A stretch of 64,000 bases of DNA from a virus: IMG/VR virus record IMGVR_UViG_3300037840_000188, positions 1-64,000 of that record, one strand, 5' to 3'. Position numbers and translations under genes: made by a program. This document shows positions 31,621-39,686 of the stretch, in pieces (position 1 is the first letter of the stretch; the number at the start of each line of letters is the position of its first letter). Under the pieces are notes generated by a model that did not search any database, was not told the DNA's origin, and worked only from the letters and a program-made list of their open reading frames with translations.

Positions 31621-33008
31621 TTTATCGCAAAACACTCCATTCCACCGCTGGGATGTCGCAGTGGTACGACGCCAAGTACAAAGAGATGGGCGGCTGCTGG
31701 CAAACTCCTGTTGAAGAGCTTGACAGGCACATATCCGACTTTGGCGGAGTCGCTGGACTCAGCGTGCTCGATGTCGGATGCGGTGATGGATCATTTGTCA
31801 GACGGCTTACGGAGCATGGTGCAATAGCGTGTGGCGTAGAGATTTCTGATGAAGCTATTAAGAGGAGCATAAATCCAAAGCGTCTGATCAGACACGATAT
31901 CTGTGCTGGCGTGGTTGCTGTTCTCGACGACTCAACGCCGCGAATGTCTCTTCCTTTCGACCGCATCATCTCTCTCGGCTCCCTGGAGCATGTTATCGAT
32001 ATCGATGCCGCGCTCGATAACATCCGACTCAGCCTAGCGCCAGAGGGTCGCTTTTATTTTCTGATTCCGAACGAACTCTGGAAGCATAACGATCAGCCAA
32101 ATGAGCGCACGGCAACCGACGCGGAATGGACTTCGTTATTCAAAAAGCACGGCCTTATTGTAGAGTCGGCGAAGCGGTGGAATGACAGTACGGCGTTTCA
32201 AGGCGGCATATACAGAGCATTGACATGTGAAATAGCCAGCGTCCTGTGCGGCGGCACCGGCCCCAAGCTGACCTTTAATTTCCATGGCCTCGCCGATGAC
32301 TTCAGTGTAGACACAAAGACAGAGCGCGTCTGTTTTATCGATCCTTCTATCGGCTCAGGGATGGGGAATATTAAGTGCCGTTGGTATGACAACCGCACGA
32401 ATCTGGTGACGCCCTGCGCGGCTTATCAGGCGCTGCTCGATGCGACCGAGGCTGATGTCTTGGTGTACGTTCATGACGATGTGGATATCTACGATCCCAA
32501 CTGGCTGACCCGCGTTATGAATATTTTTGAAACAAATCCGAAGTGCGTGGCTGTTGGCCTTGGAGGTGCCACGTCACTCGGCAGGCCTTCACTGTATAAG
32601 CGTCGCTACCGGATTGAGGATATGGCGAGAGGTGGCTATGCGTCTAATCAACGGGACTGGAATATACACGGTGAGCTACTTGTCGATAATCACCGCGTCG
32701 CTGTCCTCGATGCTTTCTTCATGGCCGTTCGTGCAGATTTTATTCTTTCTATCGGTGGCTGGCCTGTCGATCATCTATCTCACCATTGCCTCGATTTATG
32801 GCTGGCGTGTCAAGCAGCGAGACACGAAAAAGAAGTCTGGGTCGCTGGGATAGAATGCGCGCACTTCGGAGGTGGGTCGAGTACTAAGCCAACGTACCGC
32901 TCGGCTGATTGGCTTCAGGGTGGTTGCATGGAGGAAGACCATCGACGCCCGCACCGCTACTTACACCAGGAATTTATCGATTGCCTCCCGATTACGGTGG
33001 CCCCATGA
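31617..33008 (+). CDS. methyltransferase-glycosyltransferase fusion
   Basis: 463 aa. The N-terminal half is a class I SAM methyltransferase: LSVLDVGCGDGSFVRRLTEHGA (motif I) and FDRIISLGSLEHV. From about residue 230 a GT-A (GT2-like) domain follows, with VYVHDDVDIYDPNWLTRVM carrying the DDxD metal motif and ADFILSIGGWPVDHLSHHCLD acting as the base region. Two steps of glycan tailoring in one chain are therefore likely. Acceptor unknown. Confidence 0.85.
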   Translation: MIYRKTLHSTAGMSQWYDAKYKEMGGCWQTPVEELDRHISDFGGVAGLSVLDVGCGDGSFVRRLTEHGAIACGVEISDEAIKRSINPKRLIRHDICAGVVAVLDDSTPRMSLPFDRIISLGSLEHVIDIDAALDNIRLSLAPEGRFYFLIPNELWKHNDQPNERTATDAEWTSLFKKHGLIVESAKRWNDSTAFQGGIYRALTCEIASVLCGGTGPKLTFNFHGLADDFSVDTKTERVCFIDPSIGSGMGNIKCRWYDNRTNLVTPCAAYQALLDATEADVLVYVHDDVDIYDPNWLTRVMNIFETNPKCVAVGLGGATSLGRPSLYKRRYRIEDMARGGYASNQRDWNIHGELLVDNHRVAVLDAFFMAVRADFILSIGGWPVDHLSHHCLDLWLACQAARHEKEVWVAGIECAHFGGGSSTKPTYRSADWLQGGCMEEDHRRPHRYLHQEFIDCLPITVAP

Positions 33009-33331
33009 CCTTAGCTATCGCCCTTGAAAACGGCTCCGACTTTTACGGTCCACTTTTTAATGCTCTCGACGCCCATACGGCGAAAAGTGGCAATTGGAGC
33101 ATTGAGAAGAATCCCCAGCGATTGGCTTACCAAAGCGTGCGCGACGAAGACGAGCACGCGCAGTATAGCTGGCTTAATAAAGAACATATGGACTCGGCTT
33201 ACGAGGCTAACTCCATGGTTGTCCTTCGCTGGTACAAAGACACACCAGTCGGCTCATATGCAATCGCGGCGCTGGATATGTGGTGGCTGGCGAAGACTCT
33301 CGTCGAGAAGTTTCCGGAGATCTTCGCATGA
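33005..33331 (+). CDS. hypothetical protein, 108 aa
   Basis: The start at 33005 overlaps the fusion gene stop (ATGA). It has polar alpha/beta composition, with DEDEHAQYSWLNKEHMDSAY. No family recognised. Embedded in the glycosylation operon. Confidence 0.6.
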   Translation: MTLAIALENGSDFYGPLFNALDAHTAKSGNWSIEKNPQRLAYQSVRDEDEHAQYSWLNKEHMDSAYEANSMVVLRWYKDTPVGSYAIAALDMWWLAKTLVEKFPEIFA

Positions 33332-33576
33332 CCTGGATCAAAGCCATGTCCTCCGGCCAGCCCAGTTCTCATATCGCAGAGTTCGCACATTCAGAAGGTC
33401 GTTTATACGTGAGATTCCAGCGCGGCGATGTGCATTCCTACCCGGCTCCAGATACCGTATTCAATGCCATGCGCGCGGCCCCGAGCGCGGGAGTTTTCTT
33501 CAATTCATTTATTAAGAGGCGGCGGTCGACGAGACATGAGGATATGGAGAAGCCGAAAGAAGTAAAGAAGAAATGA
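33328..33576 (+). CDS. KTSC-domain protein, 82 aa
   Basis: The start at 33328 overlaps the previous stop. The KTSC core is visible: LYVRFQRGDVHSYPAPDTVFNAM followed by SAGVFFNSFIKRR, matching the small domain often found alone or attached to Lys-tRNA synthetases. Function unknown in phages. Confidence 0.75.
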   Translation: MTWIKAMSSGQPSSHIAEFAHSEGRLYVRFQRGDVHSYPAPDTVFNAMRAAPSAGVFFNSFIKRRRSTRHEDMEKPKEVKKK

Positions 33577-34385
33577 CAAACATAGTGATTATCGGTCGCG
33601 GGAGGCGCGCGCTTGTTCAGCAGACCATCGACTCTCTCTATGCCAATACCGATCAGGAACAATTCAATTGCGTCTTCGTCGCTGACATGGAGGAAGACTT
33701 TCGCATTCTTCGCTGCCTGCGCGGCATCACCAGAAAAAACTTTTCTCTCCTCGAAGTCACATCTGGTAGCTCCCATGTCCTGTCACAATTAAAGAACCTC
33801 GGCGCATACTGGAGCGAACAGCGCTGGGGCCGTGGCGACTGGCTTTATTTTTCGGATAATGATGTCTGGTTTTCTCCTGGCTGGATGGATAAGTTAACAA
33901 ATGCCGCTGAGCTTACCGAACAGGACGGATTCCGATTATGGGGTGGACAAATCCACCCATTTCATCAGCCACTCGTTGGGCCACAGGGATCTCCCCTCTC
34001 ATGGGGAGAGGTGGACGCGGCGAATGGAAATAACGTCAGGCGCAACGCGACGCTCACTGAACACGCCATCCTTGACGGCCCCTCGTGGCTGATGCGGTGG
34101 AACACATGGGATACCTACGGTCCACTCCAAAGAACGACCGCGCCCGGAGTGTGTCAGTCTGAGGAAACGCCATTTTGTAGATTACTTACCGCTCCAGTAT
34201 CGATGACGAGAGAGCAGTGCCGTGAATCTGAATTGCGCGGCACTACTATCCTCGGGGGATGCCGTATCGGGGTAATCCATCCTCACGTGGTTGTTCACAC
34301 CGGCCTCTCCCAGTCTGACGGCAGGCCAACTCCCGGCGCAGCCGAACGCCGCGCCCTAATACCGCCAGGAGTCTTAGCCGAGTGA
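33573..34385 (+). CDS. GT2-like glycosyltransferase, 270 aa
   Basis: GT-A fold. VIIGRGRRALVQQTIDSLY starts the nucleotide-binding half, and GDWLYFSDNDVWFSPGWMDKL carries the DND metal motif. A later HPHVVVHTGLSQSDGRP region ends the domain. Transfers a sugar to an unknown acceptor. Coupled on both sides. Confidence 0.8.
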   Translation: MTNIVIIGRGRRALVQQTIDSLYANTDQEQFNCVFVADMEEDFRILRCLRGITRKNFSLLEVTSGSSHVLSQLKNLGAYWSEQRWGRGDWLYFSDNDVWFSPGWMDKLTNAAELTEQDGFRLWGGQIHPFHQPLVGPQGSPLSWGEVDAANGNNVRRNATLTEHAILDGPSWLMRWNTWDTYGPLQRTTAPGVCQSEETPFCRLLTAPVSMTREQCRESELRGTTILGGCRIGVIHPHVVVHTGLSQSDGRPTPGAAERRALIPPGVLAE

Positions 34386-35005
34386 CATTAGAATCCTTCA
34401 TCTCCGACGCCCTGTCTGACTCCCCCACGATAATCGACTGCGGAGCAAACGAAGGCCAGTGGGTCTCAAGAATCAAGCCCTACCTCAAAGGCACACCGAG
34501 TATCACATCTATCGAGATGCTGCGATCAGAGGCCGAGAAGTGCCGCCAGAATCATCCAGACATCATGGTCCTCAACTATGCGGTTGGGGCTGGCAGCTAC
34601 AATGCCATCGCGCGGAGGCACGGCTTCTCCCAAAGTTCCTCTATCCTCGTCATGACCGAGATTCACGATCAGGTATGGGGTAGCAGCACGCATGATCCGA
34701 CAGGCTTCGAGACCGTGGAGATGAAGACCCTCGATGCTCTATTTCCAAGCGTCACCGTAGATCTCCTGAAGCTCGATCTTCAGGGTTACGAGATGGAGGC
34801 ATTAAAGGGTGCCGTTAATCTGCTCGCGAGAATCTCCCATGTAATCTCAGAAGTGGCGTGGTTCGAGTTGTACGAGGGACAGCCGCTATTCGCCGACATC
34901 GATAAATTTCTTCAGGATGCAGGGTTTCATTTCGTTGAAGACTTTGACGTGAAAATGCACTGGAACGACAAGGCGGCGGGGGATGGCATATGGAGCAAGG
35001 CATGA
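34382..35005 (+). CDS. FkbM-family methyltransferase (GTG start)
   Basis: 207 aa. TIIDCGANEGQWVSRIKPYL is the SAM-binding motif I. LKLDLQGYEMEALKGAVNLL is the hallmark FkbM segment (normally DVEGxExxVLxGA). FkbM enzymes O-methylate sugars or polyketides. Overlaps the next glycosyltransferase gene by ATGA. Confidence 0.85.
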   Translation: MTLESFISDALSDSPTIIDCGANEGQWVSRIKPYLKGTPSITSIEMLRSEAEKCRQNHPDIMVLNYAVGAGSYNAIARRHGFSQSSSILVMTEIHDQVWGSSTHDPTGFETVEMKTLDALFPSVTVDLLKLDLQGYEMEALKGAVNLLARISHVISEVAWFELYEGQPLFADIDKFLQDAGFHFVEDFDVKMHWNDKAAGDGIWSKA

Positions 35006-35661
35006 CGCCGGAATTTTCTATTCTTCACCCTACAATCCGCCTCCCGGATGGCTGGCGAGCGGCGCACGACGCTTGGTATGCGACCGCCAGCGATCCGGCG
35101 TCGATTGAGTACCTGCTGATCGTGGATGGAGATACCCTGTTAGCGCAAACAGACGGCGTCCGTCTCATAATCAACCACGGCCCCCATTCTTACGTCTCTG
35201 CCATGAATACCGGTGCCCACTCCGCTACCGGCAGATGGCTCATCTCCGCAGCCGATGATTGGTTCCCTGCTCCCGGCTGGGACTTGGAGCTTCGTCGCCT
35301 GGTGCCCGATCCGCTCACTACGCAGGCGCTGGTAAATGTCGTCAACGGCCACCATAACCATTCGATATATCCGATCCTGACGCGGGCCTATTACGAACGG
35401 CCCGGTCGTGGTGGGCATCCGAACGGGGAGATGTTCCATCCGGACTATATGTCGATGGGCTCGGACGACGATATCAGCCGTGTGGCACGGCAGGATGGCG
35501 TGTGGATCGACAGCCCAATGGTTTTCGAGCATGAGCATCCGTGGCGCGGACAGCCGCAGCATGACACGCATGGGGCGTACGCTCACGTCCAAAGCAATGA
35601 GGCTTTTGAGATCGGACGCGCGGTGCAGGAGCGGCGAATTAAGGAGGGGTGGATCAGGTGA
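35002..35661 (+). CDS. GT2-like glycosyltransferase, 219 aa
   Basis: The start at 35002 overlaps the FkbM stop. YLLIVDGDTLLAQ, then GRWLISAADDWFPAPGWDLEL with a DD metal pair, and a DDDISRVARQDGVW later segment mark a compact GT-A enzyme. Acceptor unknown. Confidence 0.8.
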   Translation: MTPEFSILHPTIRLPDGWRAAHDAWYATASDPASIEYLLIVDGDTLLAQTDGVRLIINHGPHSYVSAMNTGAHSATGRWLISAADDWFPAPGWDLELRRLVPDPLTTQALVNVVNGHHNHSIYPILTRAYYERPGRGGHPNGEMFHPDYMSMGSDDDISRVARQDGVWIDSPMVFEHEHPWRGQPQHDTHGAYAHVQSNEAFEIGRAVQERRIKEGWIR

Positions 35662-36206
35662 TATTCGAAGACGTAATGACTCTTACCCGCACCATCGACT
35701 CGCCGTTAATTTTCAGCGACGAAGAGGCCCAGGCATACTACGATCTGTTGACTACGGTCCCCGATGGCTCTACGGTCCTGGAGATTGGCCTTCAGTACGG
35801 ACGTTCCTCTTCGGTCGCGCTCCAGGTAGCCCGTAACCGCTCGCTCACCTATTACGGCATTGACCCTTTCACTGAGACTCCGCAAGCGGAGGTAGAGTGG
35901 CTGAATCTGAGAGACCAGATCAACTACCCAGTCTGGCTGTTGAAATATCGTTCAGACGAGGTGCGTAATTGGCCGCCCTCCGTGGCACTCGCTCTGATCG
36001 ACGGCGACCATACGACCGAGGGCGTGACTACAGATTGCAAGCTGGTGATGCCGCTTATTGCATCGAGTGGATATATCTGTTTGCATGATTACGACCGTTC
36101 CCATTTGCCTGGGGTGAAGTGGGGAGCGGAGGCGACGCTGGGGCAGTCAGCAGAGTGGAAATTGGAGCGAGTCACTGGGACGCTCGCGATCTGGAGGAAG
36201 GCGTGA
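35658..36206 (+). CDS. class I methyltransferase (MT24-like), GTG start
   Basis: 182 aa. DGSTVLEIGLQYGRSSSVAL (motif I), LALIDGDHTTEGVTTDCKLV and GYICLHDYDRSHLPGVKW match the Methyltransf_24 layout often linked to glycan biosynthesis. The GTG at 35658 overlaps the upstream stop. Confidence 0.82.
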   Translation: MIFEDVMTLTRTIDSPLIFSDEEAQAYYDLLTTVPDGSTVLEIGLQYGRSSSVALQVARNRSLTYYGIDPFTETPQAEVEWLNLRDQINYPVWLLKYRSDEVRNWPPSVALALIDGDHTTEGVTTDCKLVMPLIASSGYICLHDYDRSHLPGVKWGAEATLGQSAEWKLERVTGTLAIWRKA

Positions 36207-36367
36207 TGTTCTCCTACGGGCCGATGAACGACGCACCACAGGAGCCATGCTGCGCGTGCAACGAGTACACTCGTAACCACTTGGAAACTCCGCATCATAG
36301 TTACTATTTATGCCAGACGTGCATGGATAATCTGTCTGTCGGCGGAGAAGTGGGGCGCACCGAATGA
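36206..36367 (+). CDS. small zinc protein, 53 aa
   Basis: CCACNEYTRNH and YYLCQTC give a Cys/His metal site in a 53-aa protein. It starts one base inside the previous stop and overlaps the next gene by ATGA. Unknown. Confidence 0.6.
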   Translation: MFSYGPMNDAPQEPCCACNEYTRNHLETPHHSYYLCQTCMDNLSVGGEVGRTE

Positions 36368-37089
36368 CTCCTTCCCAATCCAACCGCCGCTACGAAGCTA
36401 TCCGACTCGCCATTGTGTCGTGCCAGTGCGACCCACTCACGTCGATTAAATTCTCCATGTTTCTTCACTCTGCGAAAGTGTTCGGTCACACGGAAATTCA
36501 CTGGTACAAGGGCACAGAGAGCGGAGTCGTATACTCAGACTTCGCTGACGCTAAAGTAAATCGCCTCCTGCCGGTGCTGGAACGCCTCCGCTCGGAAGGC
36601 TACACGCACGTACTCTACACCGACAGCACTGATGCCTTCTTCGTCGGAACTAAAGAGAAGATCCTCCGCTCTTACCAGAAGATGGAGTTTCCGCCGGTGC
36701 TGTTCAGTCGAGAACGCGGGTGTTATCCACATCATCACCTCGGGGATAAGATTCCGGAGCATTTGAGGTTTCCGAATACAGGTCAGTACATGGGTCAGAT
36801 CGATGCTTTAATTACTATGTGGACGGCTGTGCGGGAGAGGTACGGGAAAGAGCCGGACAACGAACAGGGCTGGCTCCAGAAGGCTTGCGCTGATGGCGTG
36901 AATATTGTGCTCGATACCAAGAGTCAGATTTTCAGAGCGGATGCAAGTGACTACAATCCGAAGCACTGGAGTACCTGCTTAGTCCATCAGCAAGGGGGCT
37001 ACAGTTCGCCAGAGCGTGGTAAGTACGACGACATGCTCCCTTTGTTTTTGCGGGTTTTTGAGAAGGAGCCGACGTGTCCATCCGCTTGA
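36364..37089 (+). CDS. glycosyltransferase, PLOD/GT-A like, 241 aa
   Basis: THVLYTDSTDAFFVGTKEKI has the D-x-x-D metal motif of glycosyltransferases related to collagen lysyl-glycosyltransferase (PLOD/WaaJ-like fold). NTGQYMGQIDALITMW then forms the acceptor side, and a DTKSQIFRAD segment follows. Related phage genes occur in sugar operons. Overlaps the next gene by 16 bases. Confidence 0.72.
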   Translation: MTPSQSNRRYEAIRLAIVSCQCDPLTSIKFSMFLHSAKVFGHTEIHWYKGTESGVVYSDFADAKVNRLLPVLERLRSEGYTHVLYTDSTDAFFVGTKEKILRSYQKMEFPPVLFSRERGCYPHHHLGDKIPEHLRFPNTGQYMGQIDALITMWTAVRERYGKEPDNEQGWLQKACADGVNIVLDTKSQIFRADASDYNPKHWSTCLVHQQGGYSSPERGKYDDMLPLFLRVFEKEPTCPSA

Positions 37090-37709
37090 ATGTTGGATCG
37101 GGGCAGAGGCCGTTCGGATTACCCAGACCAATTCCAAACCACAATGACGCGTGTTTAGTGTGCGGAAATTCAGCGGAAACGCACTGCGTGGATGCCCTTA
37201 CTCACGAGCGCCTGCCAGTCGGTGGATTCGTCCACAAGTTTATTCCCATCGGCGGCTGGTGTAATATCGACATCAGCCCAAAATTCTCTCCTGACATAGT
37301 AGCTGATTGCGAGAAGATGCCGATGTTCGCTGATAGATCGGCTGAACTCATCGTGTCCCACCATAATGTTGAGCACTACGGATGCGGAGAGGCTGCTTCG
37401 ATGGTCGGTGAATGCTTGAGAATATTGGAACCAGGTGGATCGCTTATCGTCTGCGTGCCCGACATGCGAGCCCTCGCGCAGGCGTGGATCGAAGGACGGA
37501 TGGATACGCAATTGTGTATGACCAATTTTTTCGGCGCTTACGTTGACAACGAGGCAGACCGCCACCGCTGGGGGTTCGACGCTCGGTCCTTAAAGGAATT
37601 TCTTATGGGATGTGGATTTAAAAAAGTGATTCCGTTTGACTGGAGATCGATAGCTGGGGCCGACATTGCGCGAGCATGGTGGGTACTCGGCGCGGAGGCA
37701 ATTAAGTGA
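37074..37709 (+). CDS. SAM methyltransferase with inserted zinc-like loop (GTG start)
   Basis: 211 aa. LNVGSGQRPF is motif I, but motif II (GWCNIDISPKFSPDIVADCEKMP) comes only after an extra 40-residue insert with CLVCGN and histidines. VSHHNVEHYGCGEA and ILEPGGSLIVCVPD complete a Methyltransf_11-type fold. The insert between motifs I and II is unusual. Confidence 0.75.
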   Translation: MSIRLNVGSGQRPFGLPRPIPNHNDACLVCGNSAETHCVDALTHERLPVGGFVHKFIPIGGWCNIDISPKFSPDIVADCEKMPMFADRSAELIVSHHNVEHYGCGEAASMVGECLRILEPGGSLIVCVPDMRALAQAWIEGRMDTQLCMTNFFGAYVDNEADRHRWGFDARSLKEFLMGCGFKKVIPFDWRSIAGADIARAWWVLGAEAIK

Positions 37710-38598
37710 ACATTGCGCGCCTAGTAGCCCATGACTTTAAAGCCGAAGCACTGCGTTCTTCTGGAGTTTTTGCAGCTTGAGCTTTTCTGCTCATCTCGCG
37801 TCGCTGCTCCAGAGTAAAGGATGCGCGTCTTTTTTTAGCAATCTCAGATCTTCTTTCCGGGGGTATAGAAGCGTTCATTTTCCTAGCCCATTCACTTCTT
37901 TCCTCAGGAGTTCTATTGGCTTGTATCTTTCTGGCGCGGGCGCTCCTTTCTTCTGGACTCAGTTGCGCTTCGTATTTCGCCTTAGCTTCTCGTCTTTTTT
38001 GACGTGTTTCTTCGCTTGCGATAAGAGGCCTCGATTGCAGCAGCTTTCCGATAATATAATCCCTTTTCTCCTGAGGGTATTCCTCCCATGCTTTCTTTGC
38101 AGACTCGATCAATTCTTCTTTAGTAAAGTGACTTCTGGCGTAAGCGCAGCGAGCGTTTCTTTCCTCAGGGGACAGGGACATCATTTGATTTTTGGCAAAC
38201 TCCGCCTGCTTAGCGCGTCTCTCTGGGGTCATTCTTTGCTTCATCAGTTCGGACTGTCTTGCTCTCTGTTCCGGACTCATCCTCCTGCCGGGGCACCCAT
38301 CTCCGCCGTCGGTAGTGTTTGTAAGCCTAGAGCCAGCCTGATCCCTGAAGTGCTTAATCCACTTCTTTTCTGCCTTTTTCCATTCGTCACCTTCCCCCGA
38401 ATCGATCTTTTCAATGGTTGGCTGTGTCTCCTTTCCAAGCAGGTACGAAATCCACCTCTGACAATGGGATGCGTTCGGATGTGCACGGGCATGCCTGATG
38501 TGATTCTGAAGCCTAAGCTTAATACCAATGGACGTCCATCCTACATAGCGGACGTCACCAGACAGCGGACATCTAAGCACGTATACGATCCATTTCAT
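37702..38598 (-). CDS. GIY-YIG homing endonuclease with NUMOD3-like repeats
   Basis: 298 aa, antisense inside the sugar operon. The start at 38598 gives WIVYVLRCPLSGDVRYVGWTS, the GIY-YIG core (written VYVL...RYVGWT). After about residue 95 come repeated SPEQRARQ / TPERRAKQ / SPEERSARARK units with a basic tail, as in NUMOD3 DNA-binding modules. Probably a mobile nuclease that cuts allelic phage DNA and spreads its own gene. Its 3' end overlaps the methyltransferase by 8 bases. Confidence 0.85.
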   Translation of the reverse strand: MKWIVYVLRCPLSGDVRYVGWTSIGIKLRLQNHIRHARAHPNASHCQRWISYLLGKETQPTIEKIDSGEGDEWKKAEKKWIKHFRDQAGSRLTNTTDGGDGCPGRRMSPEQRARQSELMKQRMTPERRAKQAEFAKNQMMSLSPEERNARCAYARSHFTKEELIESAKKAWEEYPQEKRDYIIGKLLQSRPLIASEETRQKRREAKAKYEAQLSPEERSARARKIQANRTPEERSEWARKMNASIPPERRSEIAKKRRASFTLEQRREMSRKAQAAKTPEERSASALKSWATRRAMFT

Positions 38599-38759
38599 CT
38601 CCCTCGTCTCCGTTGGCACACTGGAAGGTGTACTCTTAACTCTCTAGACCCAAGTTTCAACCTGCAAAATGGACACGGAGTAAGGACCTTTTTTCTGCCT
38701 GCTCCGGGAGATCTTTTTACCATATTACAATTGTGACACAAATAAAGGAAACAAGGCAA

Positions 38760-39686
38760 ATGAGTGAAACCCTGATAGTCATTGTGGCCCGACAGGGAAT
38801 TGCGCTAACAAAGCAGACTGTGAATAGCGCCTTAAAGCAACACCCGCCGTGCGATGTTCTTCTGGTGTCAAATCACTGCACCGATGGGACTGACGCGTGG
38901 GCCTCTACTAAAAATATCGCGCGAATTACGTTCCAGAAACAAGTATCATTATCCGCTTGCTGGAATGCCGCGCTGCGTGCCGCATGGCGAATGAAGTATA
39001 AGGCAGTTATTTTATCCAACAACGACGTCCTCTACCGAAGCGATTTTTCTGATTTACTTTTTAAGCACGGCACTGAGTTTGTGAGCTGCGTTTCCGTGGC
39101 AAGTGAAGAGCAACTCGGAATTCCCGGCGACCGTACCGTGGAGGATCTGCGTAAGTCCGAGCGTGACCACCCCGATTTCTCGAATTTTTTGATACGAAAA
39201 TCTGTCACCGATAAGGTGGGATTTTTCAATGAAGATTACTATCCCGGCTATGCTGAGGATTCAGAATTTCATGTTCGGGCATGGCGTGCTGGGGTCCGTC
39301 TGCTCTGTGTAGATCTTCCGTTCGTTCACTTTGGCGCATCCACCCTGAAGCAGGCGAGCGACCGAGAGGCCGTGGTCATCCGAAGAGGAGCCGAAAAGAA
39401 CCGCCTCAGATTTAAGGCGAAGTACGGCTGTCTACCGGGGACGCCTGAGTACGAGAAATTATTTTCGCCGGATCAGTTCGGCATCGACAACCGCCGCATC
39501 CAGTGCGTCGCCTGCGGTTCGCGCGATCATGTCACGTCGCTGTGCCCGATCAACAATGCCGCGATGGCCGGATCGACGAAGCCGTGCTTGGATTGCGCGA
39601 AGATCGCCAAGAACTTCGCGTGGCCTCAGTGGGGCAATGGCGTCCACCTCCAAGGCTGTTCTAGCGCCCCGCGCCCAGCACTCTGA
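38760..39686 (+). CDS. GT2 glycosyltransferase with C-terminal zinc knuckle
   Basis: 308 aa from the ATG at 38760. LIVIVARQGIALTKQTVNSAL, LVSNHCTDGTDAW and AVILSNNDVLYRSDF (NND metal motif) and GYAEDSEFHVRAWRAG are normal GT2 parts. A CVACGSRDHVTSLC...CLDC tail adds a zinc site. It ends in a 26-base overlap with a convergent virion gene. Confidence 0.85.
   Translation: MSETLIVIVARQGIALTKQTVNSALKQHPPCDVLLVSNHCTDGTDAWASTKNIARITFQKQVSLSACWNAALRAAWRMKYKAVILSNNDVLYRSDFSDLLFKHGTEFVSCVSVASEEQLGIPGDRTVEDLRKSERDHPDFSNFLIRKSVTDKVGFFNEDYYPGYAEDSEFHVRAWRAGVRLLCVDLPFVHFGASTLKQASDREAVVIRRGAEKNRLRFKAKYGCLPGTPEYEKLFSPDQFGIDNRRIQCVACGSRDHVTSLCPINNAAMAGSTKPCLDCAKIAKNFAWPQWGNGVHLQGCSSAPRPAL

Noticed and set aside
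37777-38736. A 319-codon plus-strand frame opposite the GIY-YIG gene
   Set aside because: Its translation is phenylalanine/serine/leucine-rich with no motif, which is what the complement of a lysine/arginine/glutamate-rich repeat protein gives. The GIY-YIG reading is convincing.
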